Position numbers and translations under genes: made by a program
Source: Microdochium bolleyi
Taxonomy: Eukaryota > Ascomycota > Sordariomycetes > Xylariales > Microdochiaceae
NCBI GenBank assembly: GCA_001566295.1
Contig: KQ964250.1
Coordinates: 806,001 to 870,000, forward strand
Direction of reading: 5' to 3'
DNA length: 64,000 bases
Shown here: one piece after another, positions 35,322 through 47,022 of the stretch
Layout of the letters: each line of letters begins with the position of its first letter
Numbering within the stretch: position 1 is the first letter of the stretch
Notes under the pieces: model-generated
Told to the model about the DNA's origin: nothing
The model's database searches: none
What the model saw: the letters and a program-made list of their open reading frames with translations, nothing else

Positions 35322-36470
35322 ATGGCAGACGACGAACCCTCAAACAAGGGCAAGGGCCTCGCACAACAAGAAGCACCTGCAGACATCAGAACGGATGGAC
35401 AATCCAACCACGACCGCAATGATCATTCTTCCGTCCAGCACCCAGCAGCTACACCCGGCCTCAAAGCGCAGCCGGACGACGAGGCGGCGCCACCTACGCT
35501 GCCGCCAAGACCCTCTCCCAGCAGGGCACACGACGACTATGAACGACACCAAGTGCCCTTGACACAACCTCGAAGACAGAGTCGACAACCCACAGCCAAG
35601 GAGCTTGCCCAACAGCCATATACACACGAGCTGCGCCTGCTTCCACCATACAACAAGACGTTCTCGCGCATCAAACTATGGCTCGCCATGCTTCTCTTCG
35701 CATGGGGCGCCTCCGTGACCGCCATCTCAGCGATCGTGCTGGCTGAGTTCTTGGGCTCGGAAAGGCCTGTCGGGATCGAGTACCCGTGTAGCTTTGGGAT
35801 CCCGTTTGGCGTAATCAACATGATCTGGAACGTGGCGGAGGTCCTCACCCTTTGTGCGCGCGGCTCCAACAGCATTTACCCCCGTGGCATCCACCCAGGC
35901 GCGCATGTCGGCGTACATCTTGTCTTGATGCTGTGCTCCGTGGCTGGCGTCGTCTTGGGATCCAACACACTGTCAGTGTACGACCAGGTCCAGCGGCTCT
36001 GCAACGGCCGGGACCCCTCCTTGTACTGGCCATTCTGTAGAGGTTACAAGGACGGCACGTGGTTTAACCCTTTCATGAAGGAGCTTGTGATTGCCCTGCT
36101 GGCTGCATTCTCAGTGATGCTCCTCATACACATCACGCTCTTTGTGTGGGCGTGCGTCGATACGCACCACCGCAACCGCTTGAGCTTGGGACGCCTGCTC
36201 GCGGCGCCGGCTGGTGCAGAAGCTGGCTTTCCTATGCGAGAGCCGCCGCAGGGGGTGCCTCAGAAGCCGATGCAGGAGGCAGAGACTGCCACGAAGCCAA
36301 CCTCGACAGACAAACCAGTAGTCGAGGAGAAGACCGAGGAGAAAGTCCTTCAGAATCCTCACAACCCGACGAGGCACCTCGGCAATAAGGCTCCAGGTCA
36401 AGCAGCCGTTCAGCCTGGGATGGACCATACGGACGAGGCCCAAACGTCTTCATCTGCCGCCCAAGGTTAA
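35322..36470 (+). CDS. Four-helix integral membrane protein of unknown function, 382 residues
   Basis: Single exon from ATG 35322. Seen: a hydrophilic, Pro/Gln-rich N-terminal 110 residues; four hydrophobic helices at about 118-142, 156-178, 194-213 and 252-279; an extended loop between helices 3 and 4 with two cysteines (RLCNGRD and WPFCRGY) that could form a disulfide; and a charged Lys/Glu/Thr/Pro-rich tail of about 100 residues. Both ends are probably cytosolic. The arrangement resembles MARVEL-type four-helix proteins, many of which occur as uncharacterised fungal proteins, but no diagnostic motif proves it. No signal peptide is seen. Confidence 0.85.
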   Translation: MADDEPSNKGKGLAQQEAPADIRTDGQSNHDRNDHSSVQHPAATPGLKAQPDDEAAPPTLPPRPSPSRAHDDYERHQVPLTQPRRQSRQPTAKELAQQPYTHELRLLPPYNKTFSRIKLWLAMLLFAWGASVTAISAIVLAEFLGSERPVGIEYPCSFGIPFGVINMIWNVAEVLTLCARGSNSIYPRGIHPGAHVGVHLVLMLCSVAGVVLGSNTLSVYDQVQRLCNGRDPSLYWPFCRGYKDGTWFNPFMKELVIALLAAFSVMLLIHITLFVWACVDTHHRNRLSLGRLLAAPAGAEAGFPMREPPQGVPQKPMQEAETATKPTSTDKPVVEEKTEEKVLQNPHNPTRHLGNKAPGQAAVQPGMDHTDEAQTSSSAAQG

Positions 36471-37376
36471 AACCATGGTCCGTTTTGACTTTCGCAATAA
36501 TGCTATGCTAGATAATTTCTAATATCCAAATGATATGCCATCCATTTGCCCAGAGTGTACTCTTTGTTTCAGCAGTGGCGTCCCGATACCTGCATGCTCT
36601 TGTTTGCACGCCCGGCCATCCGTGAGGCTGTCTTTGATAATTACTGCGCTCAGACAGGCAAATTCAAGCTCGAGCACATGCAAGAAGAGTGCAGTACTGG
36701 ACAATGGACAGAGATGCTCCCAAACGGGGCTAGCGCATGTGGTACTCAAGCCTGCCAATGTTCTGTTCTGCGCAAACAGGGGCGTGGGTCCAGCCAGGCC
36801 AGCCCATCCCATTCACCCAGACATCCACCTGCCGGGGGGAGCACCCAGCACGCTGCCCAACTGAGCCAGGCGTGCGCTTTTCCCGCTCGATGGCTGACAA
36901 CCGCGTCTCCCTGTCCCATCAGTGACTACGCCATACATTTTCACTTCTCGTCGCATCACCAGCTCGACCGCCCAGCGCAGCTTGATACCCGGTCTCGTCG
37001 CTGCCGCATACGGACAGAAGCAAGAAAGTCGCGCGCTTGTATTCATTTCCTGTTGGCGCTATTTGCCGACCATTTGGGCCAACATCATTTCGAAGTCAGA
37101 CCAGAAGCGACGAGCGCTGCCGTCCCAGTATCGTCTATCTCAGCAGGCATCGACTGCGCCCACGCCTCCATCACGCCTTTTCCCAGCGCCGACCCCGACG
37201 ACACTCCCGCACTTGCCCCGACTCCCTCGCTCCTTCACTAGCATCGTATTTCACATGCGCAGCCTGCGTGCTGTCACGGCCCTCGTAACACGATCGAGCA
37301 GCCCCTGCGACCTGCCTCTCACATATCAGTGATCACGAGCGCACGCGCCTTCGCGGAGGGGGTCCCAGGGGAGGTC
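36471..37376. other. Intergenic region, 0.9 kb
   Basis: 3' end of the membrane-protein gene and upstream region and leader of MED14, which is C-rich from about 36950. No gene supported. Confidence 0.5.
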
Positions 37377-40300
37377 ATGCCCGGAGCAGTCATCATGGAG
37401 AACGGCGCTACAAACGGCATATCTACGAACCACGACAGAGCCACCAGCAATGGAGTCCTTTCAAATGGCGCGGGACACGGTGCCGGACACGGCAAGGTGG
37501 CACCGAAAACTTCTACAGATCCATCGCGATGGAACGACCTTCCGGACGAGATACAACACATCACACAGGGCTTCGTGCCGCTTGGCTTGCTCGTCTCGCG
37601 GCTTGCCCAGCGATCACACAATGCGCTTCAAGATTGCATAATGGCCATGGCCAAGATGCCATTGCCTTCAGGCGCGCCGATCGTCAACGGGAATGCTGTG
37701 AACGGCAACTCGCTGCCCGACGACTCGTCGCCAGAGAACATTCGAAAGAAGGCTCACTTGCTAGAATTCGTCAAGGATGAGCACGCGAAATGGGTCAAGG
37801 CCCTCGTGATGACTTCGTGGAGCAGGAAGGCCGAGACCGTTAGCAAGCTGATCGACCTCTACAACGCGATCAACATGCAAAAAGTCGACTACCTGCGGTC
37901 CGTCGAGCATCTTATCGATGTTCGCACTGCTCTCCCGGCCGCCCGCCTCGGCGAGCCAGATCTGCAAACGGCACTACAAATACTCTCGACAGGGGAGGCG
38001 ACATGGATGCCGGATCTGCAATACATTGACCCGCCGCCTATCAGCACAAAAGAGAAGCTGCAATGGATCGAAAACACCAACACATTGCTCTCGCTACGTC
38101 TCAACCTCGAAGAACACGACAAGATCCCGGTGCAGTTCAAGGAGTACAAGATCGAGTCGGGCAGGGTCACGTTTGTCGTGCCTGGAGAATTTGAAGTCGA
38201 CTTGACAATAGCGGATGAGGATTTCGAGAAGCAGTTTTGGTTCATCGACTTTCGATTCTCATTCACACCTGCGCCTGCCGAACTGTCCGATTTGCTGCGG
38301 CAATATCTCGAAGTTAAAGTCAATGAGACACTGGAGAAGGACGGTCTTGGAGGGTGCTACAAATTCCTGCACGAGTTTGTGTTGACGCACAAGATCACCG
38401 AGTTTGTGCGGCAAGCATTTGAGCTCAGTAGGCACAAGTGGGTTGACACTCTCAAGGTCGAGCGGCTCAATCGTGCCATGTCAATACAATACTGGGCGAA
38501 CCGGCAGCCATCAGAAGGGCCCAAGAGCTGGATACTGTTAGGCGTCCACAGTGGCAAGCTACCTGGCAAGCCATTCGACCCCTCCGCGACAAGTCGACTC
38601 ACGCTCCGCTGGTTCAAGGATAACAAAGAGGTCCTGGATGCTCAAATACCGCTTGACGACAGCAATATATCCACAGAACGGCTCTTGAAGAGGGTCATTG
38701 GTCGCCATGTGAAGTCCACCTTGGGCGCGATATACACCAGGCTTAATGGCAAGGGTAGATTCCAGTCACGCGAGGCAGCATTGGCACTTAGCATCATGGA
38801 GGATGACCCCGTGATGTCCAGCCTCCAGATGCAGATCGGGCGCCGAGACGTCGTCACGGTCAAAATCGCGCCGACAACAGGACAGTTCGCCATCTCACCA
38901 CAGACCGCTGTCACGTACAAGGGGGAGAACCGCCTCAATGTCTCATCGAAAGACCACACTGATGAAGGTGTCACGACTCTGGAGAGTATACGGTGCTACT
39001 ATACGGTTGACGAGCTCAATCGGCGTGGCAAGAGCATGGGATGGAACGTCTGCAGGGCACCGGTCAAGATGGACGACGTGAAGCCAATTCTGAACACCCG
39101 CGAGTCATTCCAAGCGATGTGGTTCAAGCGTCGTGGTTGGCCCGAGCAGTGGTACCTCATGCTTAGTCTGAGCTTGGGCGGGGATAGATGGTGGCTAGTC
39201 GAGATGTAAGTTGAACTGCACTGGACACGGCAGCAACGGTTGATACTAACAGAGACGCAACAGTGCAAGTGGGCCGCCACGCATTTCATCGTACACGCCA
39301 CTATCGCTTACCGCAGGCTTGCCAGAACTGTCAGACAAGTTCTTCCACGAGCTGACAGTCTTCACGGCGGCCATGATCGCTCAGATTACCGATTTAAGAC
39401 GCTTCCAGTCACTCAAGATTGACCACGCGACCGAGCCACGCGTTAACAAGGCACTGCCTCCTGGCGTTAGGGTGCCAGCCATCAAGGTCAAGCTGTCTGA
39501 TATCCTGCAACGTCCAGGCTTGAAGGCCGGTAGAGGACCGTCTTGGGCTTTGGACTCCGTGCGGATCATGTTCTTGGGCATCCGAAACAGTGCTCAAGTC
39601 CAGCCTGTGGTCAAGGATGAGAATAACAGTGGCGTGGCTATGGAAAAGCTGGGCAACAACGAGCACAAGCTGACCACGTTGGTGGACGCCCGATTCAAGG
39701 TCGCAGACCCTGAAAGATTCTCCATGCTGAACTGCAACGTCGAACGTGACGTCGTCTTCAACAAACAGCTAGGCGTCTTCGCGCTGCATCTTCAGACGGA
39801 GCTGGGCACGCCAATCTTTGATACGCTGAAGAGGCGACTACAAGCCATCGAGCGATTATTTGACTGCGTTGATGCGATTCGTCGCTGCGACCGCGACGTC
39901 CGTTGCGAGAACATCAGCCTCCAGAAGATTGTGTTTTCATACAGCCAATTCAGCAAACTCGAGGCTGAAGCACCAAGAGCGGCACCGATCCGGAGGTGGA
40001 TGGCAACGCTAGACCTGAGCACAGACGATATCCAGCTGCGCCTAGAGGATAACGACCCGCAGCTCCGCCTCATTGACGCGTACCACAAATTTCTTAACTC
40101 GGAACTGCGCTTCGAGCGGCTGCCGTATTTCCTATCGATCACCTCGCCACTCCAATCGGCGCTCGATGCCATTGAGGCTGCTTGGGTTGGTCTCGCCGCT
40201 GACAACAAGGGTCGGGTTGAGCTCTATGCGAATTATCTCGACTGCTTCAGCATCCACTACATCCTGCCAGGCGCGGACAAGGGGTCAGAGAGGAGGGCCG

Positions 40301-40722
40301 TGCTGCGCGTTAAGCTCAAGGAGCGGAAGAACAACCTCTACTGGTGGGTGTACCGCGACGAGCCAGGCCCGGATAAGAACCCGGACGACGCTTTCAAGAA
40401 AGCGCTCGAGCCAGTCTGGGGAGCTGCCGGCAGGGAGTGGAGGAACCTGGGCAGTGGCGCCGCGTGCCCGCTGGGTGTCGGTGTCGAGACACTGCTCAAA
40501 GCGGTAGACGAGGCGATCCGGCCGCTTGCGCTGCAGTCACCGAAAGCTATCCGGCAGAGCATCTCGAATGCCTCGGGCGGGGGAACCAAGAATCAGAAAC
40601 CTAGCGCCGTGATAGCACAGGGCAAGGTGCAACAGACCAGCAACATCAGCAACAACGCCAAGGCGCGGCCACAACTGCAGCAGCAGAAGCAGCAGGTTGG
40701 TGAAGTCGTGGTCCTGGATTGA
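37377..40722 (+). CDS. MED14: Mediator complex subunit 14 (Rgr1)
   Basis: Two exons, 37377..39205 and 39264..40722, with a 58-nt intron (GTAAGT, branch ACTAAC, CAACAG); 1095 residues. Function: central architectural subunit linking the Mediator head, middle and tail, required for RNA polymerase II transcription. Seen: the conserved N-terminal block DEIQHITQGFVPLGLLVSRLAQRSHNAL cut here as its core (VPLGLLVSRLAQRSHNAL), then KAHLLEFVKDEHAKWVKALV and SWSRKAETVSKLIDLYNAIN, typical of fungal Med14; then long helical and beta regions without catalytic motifs; and a Gln/Asn-rich C-terminus. The start is the ATG at 37377 (MPGAVIMENG); a second in-frame ATG at 37395 (MENGATNG) could also be used. The frame is open further upstream but has no ATG. 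Confidence 0.95.
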
Positions 40723-41732
40723 GCATGGTTGGGGAAGACAGCGCTGTGTGAGAAGAGAGAAGACGAATGAGACGGGCTTGGGAAGAAGACATACACCAAC
40801 CCCCGTTGTTATTACTATTATGCTTTAATGATACCCCCATCGACGACGAATACCACCAGTTGGAAAAAGTTTGGGTCCGGGTTTAGACAGTCCGGACGAG
40901 TCGCGCTGGAACATAGCTCAAACATACAAAATAGCGAACATCGATTGAATAAATTCATGGTCAGACCGAATTAGAGTGCTATAAAGCCCGGGAAATGGAT
41001 CCTGAGGTTGGTAGGTCATATTGCAGGGACGGGCCAGGGACGCCCGGGAACCCCTGGCAGTGCTGCAACGTCATGTGCTTCACCAGGCTGCTCAGCCTGC
41101 CCGCCCCCAATCCCTCACTCCGCAGCTCGCAGGCGGCACCCAACATGTTCCAGGATCTGCGATTCTGTTTGCTTTCGAGGCTGGCTTGACCCCTTCGGCC
41201 TCCGGTGTTTCTTCTCCTCCGCATTATTAAGTTCTGTTGCGAGCTTTGAAGTCGGGTATTTCTTTGGAAATAGCTTGCCCGGCACCCCCCAAAACCTACC
41301 GTCGCTAGCTCCAGTAGATCTCTCCCATATCCCGAACTCAACTTCTGGCAGCTACCGCAGTTCCCGTCTCTTCTTCCTCCTTATCCATCCTAGTCAGCGA
41401 TTGTAAACCACTATTCAGTGCCTCGGCTATTCTGCATATAGACTTCGTCCTCTTCATTCAAGTCCTCTAAAAGCTTTCATTCTCCGAAAATCGCGATGTC
41501 TTGTAGGTAATTCCAGTCGACCATGTCACAAAGCATCCCCGCCGACCCTAGAACCGCGGAGAGATCTCCAGCCACCTCCCCCATCAACACCGCTCTTTGA
41601 GGGTGATTGTTCATATGACTCAATGGTGGCCACTCAGAATCTATCAGACCCTCCGCGGATTGCGATGGATGTGACCATGGCGACCTTTCCATTGACACAA
41701 TCCACTCTCCAGGGCTATCAGCAAAGCAGAAC
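40723..41732. other. Intergenic region, 1.0 kb
   Basis: MED14 3' region with an AATAAA polyadenylation-like signal at 40948-40953, then the upstream region of the DUF7053-like gene. No coding similarity seen. Confidence 0.5.
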
Positions 41733-42371
41733 ATGACCAACACGTCGACCCTCCCCGAGGGTGCGACTAGGGAACAGGCTCTCGCCGTTCTGCACGACCA
41801 TGACTTCATGATCAAGTGCGATCCTCACTACGTCAAGCACAGCCGCGAGGCCCAGCCGAGCGCCAGCACGGCGACCGACTACGCACAAGCGGCGCAGGCC
41901 TTCACGCTGCCCGACCTCGCGTCCATAGGGAAGCCCACGGGCGGCCAGAGCGAGGCGGACCCGTATGTCAACGTGTACATGCTCACGGACGACCTGCCCA
42001 ACCCGTTTTTCAGCAGCACGATCAACAGCAGGCTCGAGTACCTGAACCTGGAGTCTGGATTATGGACCAGGGTGAGCTCGCCCATGGGCGTCGTGCTCGA
42101 GACGGCGTGGATCATCAGGGATGCGGAGTCCAGCGGTGGTGATGGTGGTGACCTGGAGCTGCACCAGGAGATAGTCATCACTGCCAACAAGATGCTCATG
42201 GGCACGGTCAGGGGCAAGATCGAGGCAAACCGCGGAGGCATCCACAAGCTATTCCGGGCCCGGCTGGAGAAGGACATGGCCGGTGGTGCGACTGAACCGA
42301 CGCCTACTGCCGATGCCCCGGCGCCGGCTGCAGCTGATACCGGTGCTACGACTACGAAAGGTGCTGCTTAA
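41733..42371 (+). CDS. DUF7053-like fungal protein of unknown function, 212 residues
   Basis: Single exon from ATG 41733. Seen: an N-terminal block STLPEGATREQALAVLHDHDFM that resembles the start of the fungal DUF7053 family (short proteins, possibly with an SRPBCC-like lipid-binding fold), a central part with MLTDDLPNPFFSST and SSPMGVVLETAWIIR, LELHQEIVITANKMLMGTV, a charged helix IEANRGGIHKLFRARLEKDM, and an Ala/Thr/Pro-rich tail. No signal peptide, membrane helix or catalytic motif. The family link is by eye only. An upstream coding exon cannot be excluded. Confidence 0.75.
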   Translation: MTNTSTLPEGATREQALAVLHDHDFMIKCDPHYVKHSREAQPSASTATDYAQAAQAFTLPDLASIGKPTGGQSEADPYVNVYMLTDDLPNPFFSSTINSRLEYLNLESGLWTRVSSPMGVVLETAWIIRDAESSGGDGGDLELHQEIVITANKMLMGTVRGKIEANRGGIHKLFRARLEKDMAGGATEPTPTADAPAPAAADTGATTTKGAA

Positions 42372-43046
42372 GTATTCTCGGTCTCATTGTGTGTGTTTGC
42401 TTTGGTTTTTTGTTATTGTTAAAGAAATTGTTCATGGCGTCTGGAAGCATTCGACCCTAGACTAGAAGCCGTTGCTTAGACTCAATTGAAGAAGACGGTG
42501 AACTGATTTTGCAGACTTGCTGATACAAGATCCCAGCTGTTTACTCGAGTAGAGTGAGAAACATGAAGCAATAATCATTTTCTATAATACTATCAGTCAG
42601 AAGTCCTTGTGTGTAATGTGTACTTCTCCCGAGTTTGCAGGCAGATCAATCACCACTCTGTTGACGGCGGGGTTCCAATCGAACTTCACTTGCCCCTCAA
42701 TGTGACGCGCTTCTGTCCGGCGACCGCGTAGAGTGATGGGCAGCAGAGTGGACGTGCACAATCGTTCAGCAGGGACTCCGTCCTGTCAATTGACACCTCG
42801 CCATCTGCTTCGATGGCCTGAGCAATGCTGCATCAAGAAGTACGTCCTTGTGCGATTGAGTCACTGGGACTGGGAGAGGAGCAAGCTCTCCGAACATCGC
42901 TCGCCCTGCAAGATTAAGTCATGCTGGCTTGCTCCTTCCCGCCTTGTCGCTGGCCCGCCGCGTCCAAACCACGCCCGAGGCTGCACACCCGTCCAAGTCC
43001 CAATCTTTTTTTCTGCAACCGCACGCCCACCCCTCCACGCCGCCGA
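42372..43046. other. Intergenic region upstream of HTS1
   Basis: No gene seen. An in-frame ATG at 42921 precedes the mitochondrial-form start of HTS1 but is judged to lie in the leader. Confidence 0.5.
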
Positions 43047-45072
43047 ATGCATACCTTACTACGCCGGCGCATCCTGTCTCCCGACCTCATCCCACCAGGC
43101 CTGGTGCCACTGCTACCTCCGACAGCTCTCTCTGCTGCTTCCCTAAACTCCGCCGCCCGGGCACGACCACTTCCGCCACGACAGCCTGCCAGAGCCGGCG
43201 TCGCAAACTTCGTCTCCATCCGCTCCTCCTCCTCTTACACCCCGCCACCATCGACGCCCCACCAACCACCCAACATGGCACCCAAAGACAAAGCCCCCAA
43301 GTTCGAGCTCAAGACGCCCAAGGGCACCAAGGACTGTGAGTCGGCTTATGCTGTCATGTTGCTGGGTTTCTTCACGCGGCCCTGGCCCTTGCACACGTGC
43401 TCTGCCACTGACCTCGAGACCTTCTGTATAACCAGGGGAGGGCAAGGACATGGTGATCCGTGACCGGATCTTCAACACCATCACTCAGGTCTTCAAGCGC
43501 CACGGCGCCGTCACGATCGACACCCCCGTCTTCGAGCTCAAGGAGATCCTCGCCGGCAAGTATGGCGAGGACAGCAAGCTCATCTACGACCTCGCCGACC
43601 AGGGCGGCGAAATCACCTCCCTCCGCTACGACCTGACGGTGCCCTTTGCCCGGTGGCTCGCCATGAACCGCGACATCCAGAACATCAAGCGCTACCACAT
43701 CGCCAAGGTCTACCGCAGAGACCAGCCCGCCATGACAAAGGGCCGTATGCGCGAGTTCTACCAGTGCGATTTTGACATCGCCGGCAACTACGACCCCATG
43801 CTGCCCGACGCCGAAATCATCCGCATCATTACAGAAGTCTTCGACGCCCTCGGCTGGCAGAGCACATACACAATCAAGCTCAACCACCGCAAGATCTTGG
43901 ACGGCATCTTCGAGGTGTGCGGCGTCCCCGAGGACAAGATCCGCACCATCTCCTCGGCAGTAGACAAGCTCGACAAGCTCCCATGGGCGGAAGTGCGCAA
44001 GGAGATGACGGAAGAGAAGGGTCTCGACGGTGCGGTTGCGGACAAGATCGGCGAATGGGTCGTACTCAAGGGCAAGAGGGATCTGCTGCAGAAGCTCCAG
44101 GCCGACACTGCGCTGTCAGCCAATGCCTCCATGCAGGCGGGCATGAAGGACCTCGAACTCATGTTCGACTACCTTGAGGCTTTCAACGCGTTCGCTCCTG
44201 TGTCTTTTGACCTGAGCCTGGCGCGTGGCCTTGACTACTACACTGGCCTCATCTACGAGGTTGTGACCGAGGGATCTGCGCCCTCCACAACACCTGCCGC
44301 GGCAGAGGTCGTGCCGGCGCCATCAAAGAAGAACAAGAAGGCCTCGACAGACCCCGACGAGGACCGCTCGTCGGACCCCTCAATCGGAGTAGGCAGTGTC
44401 GCTGCTGGCGGCAGATACGACAACCTCGTCGGCATGTTCTCCGGCAAGACCCAGATCCCCTGCGTCGGCATCTCATTTGGTGTGGACCGGATATTCTCCA
44501 TCACAAAGGCGCGCCTAGAGGCTAGTAAGGCGGCCGAGCAGGTTCGGAACAACGAGGTCGACGTCTACGTTATGGCTTTCGGTGGCAAGGGCTTCACTGG
44601 TCTCCTCAAGGAGCGCATGTCTGTCTGCGCGACCCTGTGGGAGGCTGGCATCAAGGTATGCTTAACCGCACTAAGCTATCTAAACGCGTACGCATCCATG
44701 CTAACAAGTGTGTGGTAGGCCGAGTTCCTCTACAAGGTCAAGCCGAAGCTGCCCAACCAGTTCAAGGCGGCCGAGATCAATGGCGTGCCCTTCGCGATCG
44801 TCCTGGGTGAGGAAGAGCTGGCCCAGGGCAAGGTCAAGATCAAGGAGATGGGCCTCAAGGACGGCCACCCGGAGAAGGAGGGCGTGCTCGTTGAGCTCGC
44901 CAACATCGCAACCGAGGTCCGCCAGAGGTTGCAGCGCAAGGCCGAGCTTGACCAGATCACGCAGCAGGCCGAGGGCCTCAAGGTCGTTCACGGCATCCGC
45001 GGCGAAGACATACCCGCTGGCGAGACGGCTGTGGCAGTGGAGCAGCCAGCGCCAGTGGCTGAGACGAAATGA
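43047..45072 (+). CDS. HTS1: Histidyl-tRNA synthetase, probably dual cytosolic/mitochondrial
   Basis: Exons 43047..43335 (or 43275..43335 for the short form), 43436..44655 and 44719..45072; introns of 100 and 63 nt have CTGAC and CTAAC branches. Function: attaches histidine to tRNA-His. Seen: TPKGTKDWEGKDMVIRDRIF, motif 2 region MREFYQCDFDIAG, LARGLDYYTGLIYE, AAGGRYDNLVGMF, GISFGVDRIF and a C-terminal anticodon-binding domain (KAEFLYKVKPKLPNQFKAAE preceding motifs such as GEEELAQGKVKIKEM). A Lys/Ser/Asp-rich insertion of about 35 residues precedes GGRYDNL. ATG 43275 (MAPKDKAPKFELKTPKGTKD) gives a 544-residue cytosolic enzyme. ATG 43047 is in frame and adds 76 residues rich in Arg, Ser, Ala and Leu with almost no acidic residues, a credible matrix-targeting sequence; yeast HTS1 makes both forms the same way. 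Confidence 0.95.
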
Positions 45073-45487
45073 GACCGGGAGAGGGTTGCTGTGCAGGGTT
45101 GATACAAGATGGTAAAAAACATGAGCGATAGATAGGGGATACAAAAAAGTACAATCTCAACAAGTCAAAGAGCCGGTAAAAGAGCAAGGACTTCCTGTGA
45201 TATTGCCTACCCTGGTGCGAGGCACATACGGGCAACGCAGCAGTGCTGTTTGGGACAGCTGTACACTGTGCGTTGACCGATGAACTTATACGCTGAATTT
45301 GTATGTCTTAAACAATCCCGAGTGGATGAGGGTCCAGCAAAGACTGCCTCTCAGCGGGACAATAAGCGCGCCAAATACTTCCATACTAAGACTGCCTGGG
45401 AGCAAAAAGATGGTCATCGGCGGAGTCATCTCTGGGACACGGAGCTGAAAGAATACAGCACCCATTTAAACGGCTTGGTGGCATGTT

Positions 45488-46310
45488 GTTCGCAGCGTCC
45501 CAAGGACCAGATCGCTGCGAGCTCATTGCGAGTCCGAAGTGCGCCCTGTCTGCCTTGTCCATTCATGCTGGGCCACGGATATTCACAGCTTGGGTAAACC
45601 TCGTCCTCGTAGCGACGTTCGCAGCGAGGTCGCAGCGAGTTCGCAGCACGTGCTTCCTATCTTGTCTGTTTTTGCTAAATCGGCACTTCGCAGCTAACTT
45701 GCATTGTCCTAGCAGCGAGGTTCGCAGCGGGTGCTGTCTACCTTGTCTATTTCTTTCTCGGTCGTCACTTCGCAGCGATGTTCACAGCTCGGTTATCTCG
45801 TCCTCGCAGCGATTGTGTGGCGAGTTAGTAGTGCGTGCTGTTTACCTTGTCTGTTTTGCTGGATCGGCACTTCGCAGCGTGCTCGCAGCTAGGTCAGGTT
45901 GAAGTACGCAGCGAGTCTAGTCTCACTGTCGTCGCCGTCTCGATCATTACAGCAAAAAAGAGGAGTCCATGTGAAAAATCCGCTGTTGTGGAAGTCCTCG
46001 CAGTAGTGTCGCGGTGTCTCCGTGAGGCAATTCGTCTCTTGTAAGCCATCGCAGCGACATGAAGTCACTTCGCAGTGATCTCTGCAGCGACGTTCGCAGG
46101 AAATCGGGATAATCTTCCAATCTCGGACCATGGGCATATCTCGCAGCGAACTTCGCAGCTGCCTCGTGGCCTACTTCAAACGTACGCCTTCGAGGCCTCG
46201 GTATTCTAGCAGACACACTTGCTGCGCCCTCGCAACAGGACCGGTGCCTATCGAGTCTTTGCGACGCCCTCGCAGCGAATCCCCAAAGGAGCTTCATAGC
46301 ACCTCGCAGC
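45488..46310. repeat. Degenerate tandem array built on a TCGCAGCGA-like core
   Basis: The word CGCAGC or a one-base variant recurs well over a dozen times in 820 bp. A longer unit is visible: GTGC(G/T)...CTTGTC(T/C) starts at 45539, 45650, 45731 and 45835, each of the last three followed by a CGGCACTTCGCAGC-like block (near 45678, 45764 and 45865). Units of about 80-110 bp have diverged strongly. It does not encode a consistent frame. Confidence 0.7.
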
Positions 46311-46391
46311 ATGATACCCGAGGTTCAGCGGCGCCGAGCTTCAAGCATTCACCTCGGTCACTTCACACACCGGAAGGACTAGGGTTTGCGA

Positions 46392-46463
46392 CCTCTGGCC
46401 CTCTGGACCTCTGGACCTCTGGACCTCTGGACCTCTGGACCTCTGGACCTCTGGACCTCTGGA
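46392..46463 (-). repeat. CCTCTGGA 8-bp minisatellite, nine units
   Basis: One variant unit CCTCTGGC (46392-46399) is followed by eight perfect CCTCTGGA units to 46463, then a truncated CCTCTAC. On the minus strand the unit reads TCCAGAGG, as in the decayed copy in the ATP1 intron. Perfect homogeneity implies recent slippage or expansion. Confidence 0.95.
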
Positions 46464-46998
46464 CCTCTACATGCCAACTTATGAGGACTCCGGACCACTG
46501 AACCTTTGCTTTGTGAACCAGGAGCCCGGACTCCTGGTCTCTGAAATCCGCAGAGTGTTTGACTTCTCATCACCGTCCACACGACCGTCGGCAGCCCATT
46601 CCGCATCGTTTCTCGACTAAAATCACTTCTTTGACTCAGGTCCCACGGATCACCAGAGTAGGCCCTGAAGAGACAAGGCCACTACAGCTAGCATAAGGGA
46701 CAGACTGTTCAGAACACGCCTTGTGATGAGATTTGAGGGTGCTTCCATGCTCTCCGCCAAAAGGAAAAGAAAAAGAAAAAGTAAACGACCAGAAGCCCCA
46801 GACTCCAGGGGTTGGTTTCCCAGCTCCACGCCAGAAGAACGGAACGTTTTCTGCGAGCAGAACAGAGCAACGACGACGACAACAACAATGACAGCAAACA
46901 AACGGATCAGCAGGGACTCATCATACGTGCCATTCAGATCGCCCGATACCCAACTCGGCCAATGTGTTTATAGGCTAACATAGAAGAGGACGAGTGCC

Positions 46999-47022
46999 CA
47001 GCAGCAGCAGCAGCAGCAGCAG
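46999..47022. repeat. (CAG)8 microsatellite
   Basis: Eight perfect CAG triplets followed by CAT, in non-coding sequence. Confidence 0.95.

Noticed and set aside
42921..43046. Upstream in-frame ATG of HTS1 as the mitochondrial start
   Set aside because: Residues from it are Pro/Cys-rich and less like a presequence than those after ATG 43047; it is probably leader.
46392..46463. Possible CRISPR-like array
   Set aside because: Units are 8 bp and directly contiguous with no spacers, in a eukaryotic genome; a minisatellite.
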